In this document: positions 44,798 to 56,568 of the stretch, one piece after another
Layout: each line of letters begins with the position of its first letter
How positions within the stretch are numbered: the first letter of the stretch is position 1
Source: Hymenopellis radicata
Lineage: Eukaryota; Basidiomycota; Agaricomycetes; Agaricales; Physalacriaceae
NCBI GenBank assembly: GCA_015501595.1
Contig: JADNRX010000071.1
Span: forward strand, 120,996 to 184,995
Length of the DNA stretch: 64,000 nucleotides
Reading direction: 5' to 3'
The notes under the pieces: generated by a model
Database searches by the model: none
What the model saw: the letters and a program-made list of their open reading frames with translations, nothing else
What the model was told of the DNA's origin: nothing
Program-made: the position numbers and the translations under genes

Positions 44798-45669
44798 GGG
44801 CACTTCCCTACCTCATTTTGCTATCTTTATTGTTTTGCGCCACCTTTCCATTTGTATCATTACGCATACCACTTATTCTTGTCAACCTTAGAGCTCAATT
44901 AGCTTATTTTTTGCACTGTTACGTTGCCACCAGTATTTGTTGCCCATGCGAAGGTCGCATTCCGCAGTCGTACTTAGATAGCCCTTCAATCAACCTTCAA
45001 TCTTGGGAAAGATTGATCGCGATTGACACAGTTGATGGTCTCCTCCTGTTTTTTGGCACTTCCCTCCCAATGCTATCGATAGATATTAGGTGAACTGACT
45101 GACATTGAGTGCGTGACACCCCAGATGGACCGGCCCCTTCTTGCTCTTCTCGCTTCAATATACAGTATGCCAAATAAAACATGAAATAGTCCGTCGTCGT
45201 TACCACCGTCGTGTCCGAAGTGGACTGAGTGCAGCACCTACGAAGCAAATCAACAGACCAGAGGTCCACGAACTCGGAATCTGCATATATGTATGCGCGC
45301 ACCGTCCCTTGCTCGCCGGACTCACATCAAACAGTCTCCGCGGCGTCGACTCACAATGCTGCCGGAACAGATAGTTGGTATCGCCAGCTCCGTTTGTATT
45401 CCTCCGTCCTGACTCCTGCGTCAGTGCCTTGTCTTGGGAGGACGGGAGCAGCGTCTTTGTCTAGTTCGTCCTCTTTGTCGGGGGTCGTCCGCATCGTCCG
45501 GCTAGTCCGCGTCGTATGAGTCGGCCTCGTCTCGCGGATTGTTCATTCCACGCCTGCCAAAGTCGTCGTATCCGGGTGTCGCATATGTCATCGCCCTCGT
45601 GCAGGACGATGCCGGTAAATGTCGTCGTCCTGGTCCTCGTTCTCGGTTCCAGTGCCTATGCCCATCGTC
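44798..45669. other. Intergenic region
   Basis: Between convergent genes. A minus-strand stretch near 45500-45600 reads GRRGMNNPRDEADSYDAD and looks coding-like, but no start, domain or splice structure supports it. Otherwise nothing was recognised. Confidence 0.35.
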
Positions 45670-48600
45670 CTAGGATTCGGTAGCAGAACCCGCTTGCACT
45701 GACGGGCTGAAATCGGGCTTGGGAATCTCAACGGAAAGTTCACTGAGCTTCGATTCCCGAATTGTGGCGTGAAGCGCTGTTGTATCCAAACTGTTAGTCA
45801 TTATCCCGTCCCGTTAGCATATTATACAGTCCTCTTTGAAGCTTAGATTATACATCGTCTTATCCACCGTCTTCTCAATCTTCTTCCAATCCGACCGGCG
45901 CTGAATGAATTCATAAATATCCTGTAGTATCCAGGTCAACTATTGTATAGCGAATGCAACGATTACACACCTCAGGTCGGTACGCCCCGCCATACCGCGT
46001 CACATCCCTCACGATCTGCGCCAGATCCTTCGCATCCTCAACAACATACACATGCCCCAGCATCTTCAAATGCGAAAAGTCCGCAGCAATCGTAGGCACC
46101 TTCAGCGACGAAATAAACGCGTAGTACGCATTCAAATCGGCGATGACCTGGAACCCGCCATTGAGCGAGATGATCTGGCGCTTGATGTGCTTTTGAAGGA
46201 TCCTGCAAAGCGCCGCCGATGAGCAACAAATCCGAAGCCCCCGGAAGAAAAAACGTACCCAATAAGCCTTATACCGACCTCCTGATGGAAAACCTCCAGG
46301 ACCTCTCGACTCGTGCTGCCCTTCAGCAGCTTACAATGCATCTCCAAACACTTGATCGCCTCTGTGCACCCTTTCGTGGACCGAGCTCCATGGCCGCGTC
46401 CTCCGGCGGATAATACTCTCGTGGTTTCGTCAACGTCAGAATTATATGCTCCACCTGGAAAGAAGACCTCAAATCAACACAGTTTCCAAAGACCGGTTGA
46501 CAGCAACGTACTTGATTCATCAACACCTCAGTCCCAGCATTCAACCCGCCTGCTACTGATTCGTCCAGTGCGTTCTCGAAGCGCTTCTTTTCTCGTACAA
46601 CAGCGTTAAGGAAATCAGTCCGGTCGATATGTGGTGCCTGTAACTCGATAAGCGGAATAGCGTAGGAATTTACGATAGACTATACCAGCTCTTATCGAAA
46701 TAGACTTGGACCATGGACTGAATCGTGTCACCAATATGCACCAATTCGAAGAACTGCAACAGCGGAGCGACACTCGTCGTCTCTCGTGTTCAGCGGGTTT
46801 GTACGCCATCATTTGTTCGGTGGCGCTGTGAAAATGTCAGCGATATAAGTAATAGCGAAGAATGTCAACGTACGCGCCGAATCCTTTCGATATATGACGT
46901 TCGCCCAGGGCTTGCAGCATCAGAATAAACACTTCTTCGATGGTATCTCGAACCCGGTGACCGTAGTGTCCTGGATAGCCAGCAAACGTTTCAACACGCT
47001 TCAGTCCTTCTCGATCAGCATGAATGAGTTCCAAAGCGACATCAAGAGATAACAACAAATCCATCTGGTTGACACCCGAGCTGGCAGTCAATGGCGTGAT
47101 GGTAGCGCTTTTCGATGTGCTGATGGACGTTGCAGAGGCAGGCGGCGCATCGTCAGCTGAAAGCACATCAACAACCCAGTTCCAAGTGTGGGTGAAATTC
47201 CAAACCTTGATCTAAATCTAACTGTGGTTTCTCTTTCTCTACCAAAGTTTCATCGTCGTCAAGATCTGCATTGTCGAATAACATCTCGCCGTCTCCCTCT
47301 AGCTTCTTGGAATAGCCATTTCCCATTGCAGACGCATTACCAACCCATCGTTGCGGATTGAGCATAGCGATACCTTGAGCAGCCGCAGTACCACCTGTGA
47401 TGATAGCCCCGCCAACAGCATTGACAGTCCGAGGGACAATAGTGACGGGAAGAAGCAAAACATCTGTGAAGGAAGCCAATAGGTTCCTCTTGACCTGGGC
47501 AGGATTGTGCGAGCCCAAGAAGCGAGCGGTATTTGACGGGTCGAGGAAGCCAGTCTCTCTGCATGCTGCGAAGGTGTTAGCAGAGTCGGTGTCTACGCAT
47601 GAAGAGAGCGTCACCTGACGATCCCACCCTCTGCATACAACGTCGAGGGATTGCTTGACGGATTCCACTTCCTCATCTAGGTATTCATCCATGTTGACTT
47701 CGAACATCTGATATCTATGCGAATGCCGCGTCAAAACAAAGGTAACAAAAAGCGCAGAAAATTCCTAACACGACATCCTCAGCTTTTGTTTGAGTCAAGT
47801 TGTAATCCGGGTTGCTTTTCGCCGCTTGGAGGACAGCGTCCACCATTTTCCAAGCCTCCTTGAACGTAGCGGCTGCGGCTCTCAAGTATATATCGTTTGA
47901 TATTTCTCGTGCTCGTGTAAGAAGCGACGTGATGTACTCTCCGACCTAAGAAGATCTGAGAGCGTGTGGGAACTCAAGTGAAGAGACGCACCACTTCCGT
48001 GGCAACACGATCGGCAAAGGATATTAAGACGTCCGCCGCTGGTGGAAATACGCGAACGGCGCGCGAGCCGTGCTCCGTTACAGCACCGATGACTGCTTTC
48101 ATGAACTCGTCCATGGCATCGAACTCAAGGTTATCACCCTTCCTAGGTATGATTCAATACCTCTTGCGGGGGAAATGACAAACACTCACGTAAAGTTATC
48201 GAGAGGATTCCATTTATCCTGTACGTAGAATATCTCGCGCTTCTCTGCCCAGACCTTGCCCATCTCCCAATCGCCTCGTCTGTCCCAAATCTCCCAACTG
48301 GATGATGCTGCATCTCTCATTCCTGACTCATCCGATTTTCCGTCGGCCAGATCGAAAGCAGCGAGAAGATTGGCGTCAAAGCGGTCCATCGCCGCTCTTA
48401 AAGACGCGGCCATAGTCTGCCATTCTCGTAGAGGCTGCACGAATGCGGAGAGGTATAGCGATAGTAAACGCAGAGTTTTTGCCTCCTCTCTCGGTGTCTG
48501 CGCTACAAAGTCCGAGAGACTGTTTAGAACAGCATGTGGCGGGGAAGACAGGATTTGGGTGAGGGGTTTGAGTAGATGATGGGCGCGCATGAACCGTGTG

Positions 48601-49100
48601 CGGTACGATGCATCAACGAACGGCATTCCTGGCGTTTTGGGTGATATTGAGAGACCATCGAATGCCCCTACAAAGTCGCCCATCTCTGCTGGAGGCGGGC
48701 TGAGCACGTCGACGGAGGCAAAGTCACCAAAGTCATCGTCGACTGGGATTGTTGGTGGGGCGGCTGCGCGCGATGCAGCGGCTTGTCCTTTTGATTTGGC
48801 ATCCAAGTCGTCGAGCACAGAGGTGAGAGCGTATTGCTCTATAGAGAGCGCTTTCCAACGTTGTTCCCAGATGGATTCGTCTCGACAAAGCGCAGCAGTC
48901 GCTCTACCGCATCGGCCATATGCAGGAAAGTCCGGAATGGGGAGGTAGGAAAGGACGAGGAGGTGTAGATCCGTTGGAAGACGGCCGACAAGCGGCGACC
49001 CAGCGGGTTTGGGCGCCGGGCCGCGTGAGAGTAGTCGGGCACCAGTAGACGTCGCCGACGCATACAACTTGACTGGCTCTAATGTCGCAAACTTGTCCAT
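45670..49100 (-). CDS. RCY1: Recyclin-like F-box protein with Sec10-like body
   Basis: Start ATG at 49100. An F-box lies at residues 40-85 (RLPTDLHLLVLSYLPIPDF, ALCRDESIWEQRW). A Sec10-like body follows: RTRFMRAHHLLKPLTQILSS, MDEFMKAVIGAVTEHGSRAV, TSLLTRAREISND, EVNMDEYLDEEVESVKQ, DLLLSLDVALELIHADREG, EVLEVFHQEVGIRLIG, QIISLNGGFQVIADLNAYY and YEFIQRRSDWKKIEK. This pairing is that of fungal Rcy1, which works in endosome-to-Golgi or plasma-membrane recycling with Skp1. Frame must be restored near 47200-47206 (two G), 46381-46382 (one G) and probably 46786 (one C). The very C-terminus, ending at 45670, is less certain. Confidence 0.85.
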
Positions 49101-49892
49101 GTTGAATTATGAGAAGATTAGCATGGAAACGGTAGTCGTCGTCGTTGAGAACGAGTTCGACGCTGTCCTCGCCGTTTTCGGAAGCCCTTGGCAATCACCG
49201 ATCGCTTTGATGATCAACTCCCCATGTCGTTTGAACGGCCTGAACTGGCCAGCAACTGATAGGCCTGAGCTTAAACATACGGAGGACATGGATAAGTCTT
49301 ATGAGTAATCCTCAAGTTGAAATATCTCATTATTTTTGATGGGCCTCAGCGGGGACGACGAAATGCCGGTCTGGCCTGTTTCCACAGAGCAAGCAATCTC
49401 AAGCGCCCGATATTGCCAGTCCGGAGATTTCTTACGCTCGTCTTTACACAGCCATGTTAGATGTCGCGGCCGCTGCGGGGATTCCATCGAGCTCGATGCA
49501 GTTCAATCTACGGCCACGACTAGCGAGGGTATATGCAGTCTATCTGAAGTATGCAGAGTACTCGCAAGCGAACTTGGAAACTCTGAACTCTGTTAGACAT
49601 TGGTGAGGTCCAGGACAGCCTTGTGGTGTCCACGTCAACGTTCCTTCCATTACGGCAAGTCTGACGTGAGAGCCTCAATGAATTAATGGCGGAATGAGAC
49701 GAACAAGCTTGCGGATTACTAGTTTGTTGACTGGCGCTTACTTGGAAGGTTAACTACCGCCACCGCCACCGCCGAGCATCACACTGAGTAGTATCATTAC
49801 TAGTCAGCAATAGACTTGCTATTCGGGCGTCACGGTGGACAAAAGAGCGAAAAACTGGTACAACCGCATGTTGCCCCATTCAAGAAGCCTTC

Positions 49893-52689
49893 ATGAGCTC
49901 AACCCCAACAGCGAAAGCCTCTTCTGCGCTGCGTGCAGTGCAGGATGCACGGAGGCAGATGGAGGCCCATCACCTGATCGCGAATCTCCGTTGATGGCAT
50001 CACTTGGACCTGGGTCTGGCTCTGCCTCCTTCTCCCATGGTATGGACGAGTCCTTGCAAACCCTGCCCATTTCCTGCAGATTCAGTACGTTTCCCTCGCC
50101 TTTATCAGAAAAATCACTGCTCATAGTGCTCTAGTACCGTTTGACCAGTGGCTCGTTACCCACGTAAACCCCAAGTGGAAGGTTAGGACCATCAAGTACT
50201 GCTTTCTCAAGAAATGCGGCGCTCCTCAGGACTTTGAGCTACCACAGCCTCACCGCCGTCCCCCATCTCCCATCGTGTTCGCCCAAGGACCGCAGAAGAA
50301 AAAACGTGCAATTTCTCCGATCCAGTTTGCGCCAACACGGCCCCCGAGTCACATCAATAGCGATGATGAAGCAGTTGGCTACGAGGAGGATGACGAGGAG
50401 AGCGATGCCGACAAGCCCACCATCGTGCACCCTCAGCCTAATGTCAACTCTGAACCGGAGCCGCCTGCCATGAAACGCAGAGTCAAAACGAAATCAAAGG
50501 TTATCCATCCTCACGAAATTTCTCCGTACGACCCGGAGAGACTGACTTTGCTCCGCTTTTCTACTGGACAAGTGCTCGAGGACGATTATACGCTCGACTG
50601 GTACGAGATTCAACCCAATGAACTTTTAGAGTTACATCGCTCTGGGGTGTTTCATTCGGCTTCCTCGGACAGTGCTCATGCCGTACGTGCAACCGTACTG
50701 GGAGGGCTGGGTCAAAGCCCTGCGAGTTGTAGGCACTCCACATCGCAAAAACTCAGATCCCGAGGTGCAGAAACTCGAATGGCGACCGAGATGGGTCGTC
50801 GTTCGCGATGGTGAGCTGTCCTTATGTAAAGATCGTTCGGTGAGTGTGGCGTCTGATCAACGCGGCTTTCACTGATACGTGTCAGGAATCGCCACCATCA
50901 AAATCTCTTTCCTTGTCCCATCTTACAGACCTGCGCGGTGCTGAGCACCTCGTCAATTCCACTGCCATCACGCCTGAATCCAACCAGCGAATCATCTGCG
51001 CAAAGTTTAAAATTCGCTCCACCACCACTCGCGTTTCATACGAGGCAGCAGATCAAACAGCTCCTTCAGTTACTACCATTACTGCTCAATCCAAGCACCT
51101 GCACCCATCTCACATTAGGACTTCTCCTTCTCGCAAAAGAGCGTCAACCATTTCCCATACCCCCGTTCGTCCTGATGGAAATGCCTCGGATTCCACTGAC
51201 CCCGATGGGGAAGATAGCGATACCACGCTTTCCTCTCCGGTCTTCGCTCACGAAGATATGAGTGATGATGAACTCCTTGGAACCCAGGACCATACCCTTT
51301 TAGGACTGCGAACCAGCAGTTACGGGTACAAGTATCGGGGAACGAAGCCTATTCCGCCATCTACACCCTCTACGCCTCCCAATTCCCTTGCTGTATCTAC
51401 CACTTCTATGCATGCGCAGAATGTCGTCCCATCGCCACAAAATTATGAAATCGGCGAGTGGATTGTGCTGGACCTGCCAGAGGACAATGCGTACACATCA
51501 CTCCTGCGCACGCTGCATCGACAGTTTCCACATGATACCCAGACCATTGCCGAATCTTCAACTTTTGTGAGCGGCTTGCTGCCTACCTTGGAAAGCCCCC
51601 CGCAGACGCCGTCGTGGTCTCCGAAATACCAGCAATCTCAGAGCAGTACGCATCCTACAATCTCCACGCCGTCACAGTCGGGGAAGCCCGGGCTTCCCAA
51701 GTCAAATGCTCTTGGTGCGATGCCTTTCCCGGAATGGAGGACTGAATTGGTGAAAAGGGCGAGAAGAGCCGGCTTAGGACATATTGGGGACGCGATGGGG
51801 TGTGTTCTGCACGCGTTGGATCCTCCTTCAGCGTGTAATGAGAGTATGCGAACCGACGACGACGAGACCAAGGTCGAGGTATCAACGGTACGAGAAGACG
51901 AGGACAGCGCGACTGTCGCGCTCCAGGTCGATGATGATAATGATGACGGCGACAATGGAGACGACGACCACGATGACGGCTACGGCTGCGACGATGATGG
52001 CGATGGTGTTGACTTTGATGGTATTGATTCGGACGGGGATTCAGATTCTTCGCAGGTAGAGTGGGAGGGATGGATGGCCGACCTGCATCGTCAAGCGCGC
52101 ATTGTGCGTGCAGCACCTTCATTTGCTACCACTACAGCCAGCGACGACATCACTACACTATCGACAGACCTACACAGACTTTACTTGGAGCCCAGCGGTA
52201 CTGTTCGTTCTTCCCCTAGCTGGACGACTACGATCTCGCCGCATTCCGTGCATACCCACACCACGCTTTCGTCGCCGTCGTCTAATGAATCGCTCTATAA
52301 TCGCCACAGCCGTAGAGTGGATAGCACGCGACGCCCGAGTATGCCCAGTATCAGTATTTTCGCCAACGCGCATTCGCGACAGGATGGCTCGAGCTCGACG
52401 GCGCATTCACGGCAGTCCAGTTCGTTGTCCCAGCGGCCCAGTATGCCTAGCTTGGGCAGGGCCGCGAGCGTCAGCGTGTTGAAGAGAGAGAAGGGTAAAC
52501 AGAGGGAGGAGGATTCGGTATCGGCGAAGAAGGACAAGGACAGGAAGAAGAAGCACAGGCTGTCTAACCCTTGCCCTCGAAGAGCCCCAAGAGGGCAGTA
52601 GCTCCAAGAAGAAGACTGGTTTCACAGGACGGATGGAGAAGATTATCAGTGGATTGGATCCAACAATCGATTTTGTTGATGCTCGGTAA
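49893..52689 (+). CDS. PH-domain-like protein with acidic and Ser-rich regions
   Basis: Probable start ATG at 49893 (MSSTPTAKASSALRAVQDAR). A conserved N-terminal block (ALVPFDQWLVTHVNPKWKV, TIKYCFLKKCG) is followed by a Lys/acidic linker. A PH-like domain reads TLDWYEIQPNELLELH, PYVQPYWEGWVKALR, WRPRWVVVRDGELSLCKD, LSHLTDLRGAEHL and RIICAKFK. A long Ser/Pro-rich region, a strongly acidic Asp/Gly run (about 51,925-52,045) and a Lys-rich tail close the protein. The true C-terminus is probably SKKKTGFTGRMEKIISGL... ending at TAA 52687-52689, reached if two CCC runs near 52570-52580 each gain one C. The first exon also has frame problems, so the start is unsure. Likely a membrane-phosphoinositide or cortex protein; function unknown. 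Confidence 0.65.
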
Positions 52690-53000
52690 ATCATGTTGTA
52701 GCATACTCGGGATTAGTTGTAATGTTTTTCTGTACCATACGCCCTCTACTATTGTTGTGAATTTGCTCTTTTCGTTTTCTTGAACTGCTTCCTGTACTTT
52801 TATCTACTAATTTATGGTGATGATCAAGAGAACCACGACAGAGGAATGAGCGACACGTTCTAGCGTGTGGCAGGGAAGTCAATCCCCAAAGGCGGCAGTC
52901 TTTCAAGTTTCATAAGGATTGGCTGTTTACAATGGTACAAACGGTTACATTTACATTTAAAGAAAGAAAAGAATAAGGTTACAACTCGAAGGAGAAAGAA

Positions 53001-54438
53001 TCATATCTTCGCCCTGCGCAGCCCCGACTCTATATTAATACTACTGCGCTCTGCCGTGCATGTGAAGTTGGTAGTGGGTATCGCTATCGCCCCAGCCTTC
53101 TTCTCCGCGACCTCTTCCTCGCTAAGGGTCTTGCCTCCAATTTCGGATTCAACCTCTCTCGCGACTTGAAGAAGTATGCATTCCGTCTGTGGCCCCGAGC
53201 GTCCGATGAGGCTCACAAAGACGCCTTTGGACAACACAGGATACGAGCCGACTTGTATCCCCTGGGGCTTGAGGCGCGCGTGGAGGGAGGTGAGGTACGG
53301 CGCGATCATGGACTCTGGACGGCTGGCATGCGCGTGAGCACGAGTGACATAAAGCTACGTCTAGACTACCCACTCTGTGAAGATTTGTATCCGTTTGGGA
53401 CGCTCACATGGCGGCGGAAGCGGAAGAAACTGGGTCAGGCTATTGAGCATGACTTGAAATAGCTTCGGTATGCCTGGGAAGATGCACAATTTGCCTTCGA
53501 GACGCACGACAGGCTGCATTCGCGGGTGCAATTAGAGTATGATGAACATGAAAGGAACGGTACATACCACCCAGATGTCCTGCCCAACAAAGATGACCTC
53601 TGCGCGCTCGGGGAATAACGCCATTCGCTGGGCTGCTTCCTTTTGAGATGGGGTCTGGGATGCGACCCACGGTCGATGCTTGTTCATTTGATCGAGGCGC
53701 CGGAGGGTCTCGGTGTGGTGGACAAGCTTCTGGCCAAACGCTTTCGCAAGCGAAGCATATGTCATGTCTGCCAAACACCGCGCTAAGTCAGCCCACACAC
53801 ATAGCGCGTATTTCGCCGCAACCCACCGTCATGTGTTGGCCCGATGCCGCCGCTGGTGATGACCCAGTCGTAGTTCTTGACCATGCGGCGGCTAGCTTCG
53901 ACACTGCATTTCCAAAGGCACTAGCAATTTGAATGAAATGCCTCTTGTAGGACAAGCGTGGAACTGCTCACATTTCGGCCTCGTCGTCTGCGATGACCTC
54001 GACGCGTTTCCTATATCATCACTTTCAATCAGCTATCTCCATTTGTGGGTGTCCGCAGGACGTACAGCTGCACACCATGCTCGAAGCAATACTTGGCGAA
54101 ATAGTGCGAGTTCTGCTCCAGTGTCTTGCCATTCAAGATTTCATCTCTGGAGAGACTTGAGCCTAGGCCCGCTCTAAGGGCACTCCGACGTACCCTATAA
54201 TGAGCGCAGCCGCGGTACGTATGCATTTCCCTTCTCCGAGTGGATTTCTTGGTATAGGAGATAGGGAAAAGCCAGAATCCTGTCTGGGGAGATCCCTTGC
54301 TGGCATTACAGCAACAAAGTGTCGAGAGTGGGCAGGAGGTCGTGTGCCGCTGGGGATTACTCTGGGTCTGCCGCCCGTACTAACAGCAGAGCGTCGAGAT
54401 ATTCCTTTTGTAAGCGAGCCGAGGAGGTTTGACGACAT
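53001..54438 (-). CDS. MoCF (molybdopterin-binding) domain protein
   Basis: Start ATG at 54438 ([17 protein letters not shown]), with an Arg/Ser-rich, possibly mitochondrial, leader of about 75 residues. The domain follows: [107 protein letters not shown] and [16 protein letters not shown], ending GLRRAKI at 53001. GGIGPTHDD and FPGIP are MoaB/MogA-type signatures, also found in FAD synthetase and CinA-like proteins. A frame correction is needed before [10 protein letters not shown]. The join from IFTEW to PESMIAPYL is unresolved (a 47-nt intron fits but leaves a phase error). The exact substrate is unknown. Confidence 0.75.
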
Positions 54439-54749
54439 AAGGAATCGTTAAATCATGACAAGGTTGAGGGGGAGGGGCGAGGTTGGAAGCAGGAGCGAGA
54501 ACGCGCGACGTCTTTATACTTGAGCCATGACCGCTGGGAATGCTTACCCCACACCTACCCCAACTTTTCTCAGTCAATTCAGTATCCGATTTGGCCGGAC
54601 TCTATCCAACTTTGAATTATGAATAGCTCTAATGCTCTGCTATTCTATGGACAGCAATGCAATGTCAAGGTTGCGAGAGAAATTAAAGCATTCATTCGCC
54701 GAAAAGGTAAACCGTACACCAGGTGAAGAAATGAAAAACGAAGTTGCGT

Positions 54750-55624
54750 TTAGAACACAGCTAATCCAACGATGGCACCAAACACGACGCTCAACCACAC
54801 CTGGGCGTTGCTGCTAGCAGCGCCGTTGCCGGTCGCAGTAGAGCTGGCAGCAGAGCCAGTCTTGGTGCTGGTTCCAGTCGCCGCCAGACCGTTGTTCTTG
54901 GTCGTAGTGGCGGTCGACGTGGATGCAGACTTGCTGGCAGTAGCACCACCAAGGGGTGCGGTAGATTGGCCATCGATCTGGGACTGGATCGTGGCGTTGA
55001 AGGAGCCATTCATGTTGGTCAGCCTGTCGGGAACACGTGAGACAGCAGCAACGCGACAGAGTAGGGGGAGCACGTACGCGAATTTGGCGGAGAAAGCCTG
55101 GGCCGGGTACTGAGTGTTGGTCTTGTCCTTCAGGTTGAGAGAGTCGACACGGATGAAGCTAAAGCCGGTGATTAGAACGCGTATATCCTGCCTGTGAGTG
55201 TACGCACTAGTTGTCACTGTCAGCTCCAATGCTTCCATCAACAGTGAACTGGATGGAGGCGGTCGTGGCAAAGTTGACGCTGGGTGAAATGATGTAGAGT
55301 TTCGTCTGATAAAGATCAATGAATGCAATAACATGTTGAAAACGAACTGTCGTACCTGCGAAGACGCACTTCCAACGGCGATAGCTACTTCTGCCTCACC
55401 GAACTCGGCCAGAGTGTAGGTAGACGAGGAGGAGCTGTCCTCCCAGGTTATTGTCCCGGTCTCACCCGCGGCCCACGAAGTCGAAGCAACAGGAGAGGTG
55501 ATCTATACGACCATAACGGCGTTCAAAAAAACCGCTTTTCAACGCTGAAGACAGAAAAACACACATAGATGTCGGCGAGGACAGTCGAAGCGAGCCCGAA
55601 AAAGACAAGGGATTTGCAGAACAT
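54750..55624 (-). CDS. KNH/Kre9-like secreted GPI-anchored protein (copy 3)
   Basis: Start ATG at 55624 with a signal peptide (MFCKSLVFFGLASTVLADIY). Exons join as ADIY / ITSPVASTSWAAGETGTITW / TKLYIISPSVNFATTASIQF / YFIRVDSLNLKDKTNTQYP / ALTNMNGSFNATIQSQIDG. A Ser/Thr/Ala stalk and a hydrophobic end (NAQVWLSVVFGAIVGLAVF) fit a GPI signal. All exon junctions fall at the same positions as in the copy at 21146-22029, so the two share a common ancestor. No frame break is needed here, which makes it a reference for repairing the other copy. Probable cell-wall surface protein. Confidence 0.83.
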
Positions 55625-56568
55625 CTTGCAGAAGGGGGATAGTTTTCTAACAAAAGCGAGTGGAAGGTGTAAAGAGAGTGTGAGGGGTCCGAAGACGTTC
55701 TAGTTTCGCGAAAGGCGGGAGGGAGGGCGACGTGGATGGGAAAGAGGGAATGCACGAGAGCGATCTTTATTTGGTCTTGAGAAAAAGTGCCTGGCGCTCG
55801 AATATATATGCCGCTCTCAGTCACATCAAGGGTCGGTGCCGGACAAGGGCGATCACCAGGCTGAGTTTCATGAGTGCACGCGTTGTCAAGCCATGAATAA
55901 TCAGAAAAGGCCGACCGAGGCAACTGGGAGATCATTAAGCCATTGTTCAACCGATGAGAGAGCTGAGTAGCTAGTGTGGCGCGACAGAGCTGGCGAGGCG
56001 GTATCCAATAATAATCTTGGCGGGGGACAGCAGAAAGGAGGTCGGGACCGGTCTATATCGCTTGGTGAGGCGAGAATGTTGATCGAGTACATAATTAGTG
56101 GAAGGATTCGAAGACCGAAGACGTTCCTGGAAATCTCATGAGAGAAACCGAGACTCCTTGGCGACCCCTCCATATTGTGGCTGGCGGCTGTGGTGGTAGA
56201 GGTTGGGTAGAGGTTGAGTCGAGTCGTTGTTTTAACGACTCGGATGCATCAGGAAGTCACGTTTTGAGTGGACTTGAAACATTTCTGCATTGGGTATTGA
56301 ACGCTGAACTTCTTGAAGTTGAATTGCGCACCACACCCCGTTGTACGTTGAAAGGCCTTCCATCCCATTGACAAGGGAAGATGAAAGCCGATTTGCAGTC
56401 GGAGCAAAGAGGAGACAAAGGGTGGCCGCATAGGCATCCGTAGAGTCGTCGGTAAACTTATATATACGTTTTCGCGACTGCGCATTGCGCTGCAGCGCAA
56501 AGAAATTCCACTTGACGCTGCGCATCATACAAATTGTGCTGGTAGGGTACTTCTGCATCATCATCATC
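55625..56568. other. Intergenic region
   Basis: Contains the promoter of the third KNH-like gene and one copy of a 58-bp repeat (56335-56392) whose inverted partner is at 62323-62379. No gene is supported. Confidence 0.45.
56335..56392 (+). repeat. 58-bp dispersed repeat, copy A
   Basis: Begins ACCCCGTTGTACGTTG and ends GAAGATGAAAGCCGAT. It matches the reverse complement of 62323-62379 with about four differences. The flanks differ, so it is a short dispersed repeat rather than a gene duplication. Confidence 0.7.

Noticed and set aside
4836..52580. Programmed ribosomal frameshifting as the cause of the many frame breaks
   Set aside because: Sites lack a common slippery heptamer, occur in unrelated genes, sometimes several per gene, and almost always need the same correction of one base in a short C/G run. 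Sequencing or consensus error is simpler.
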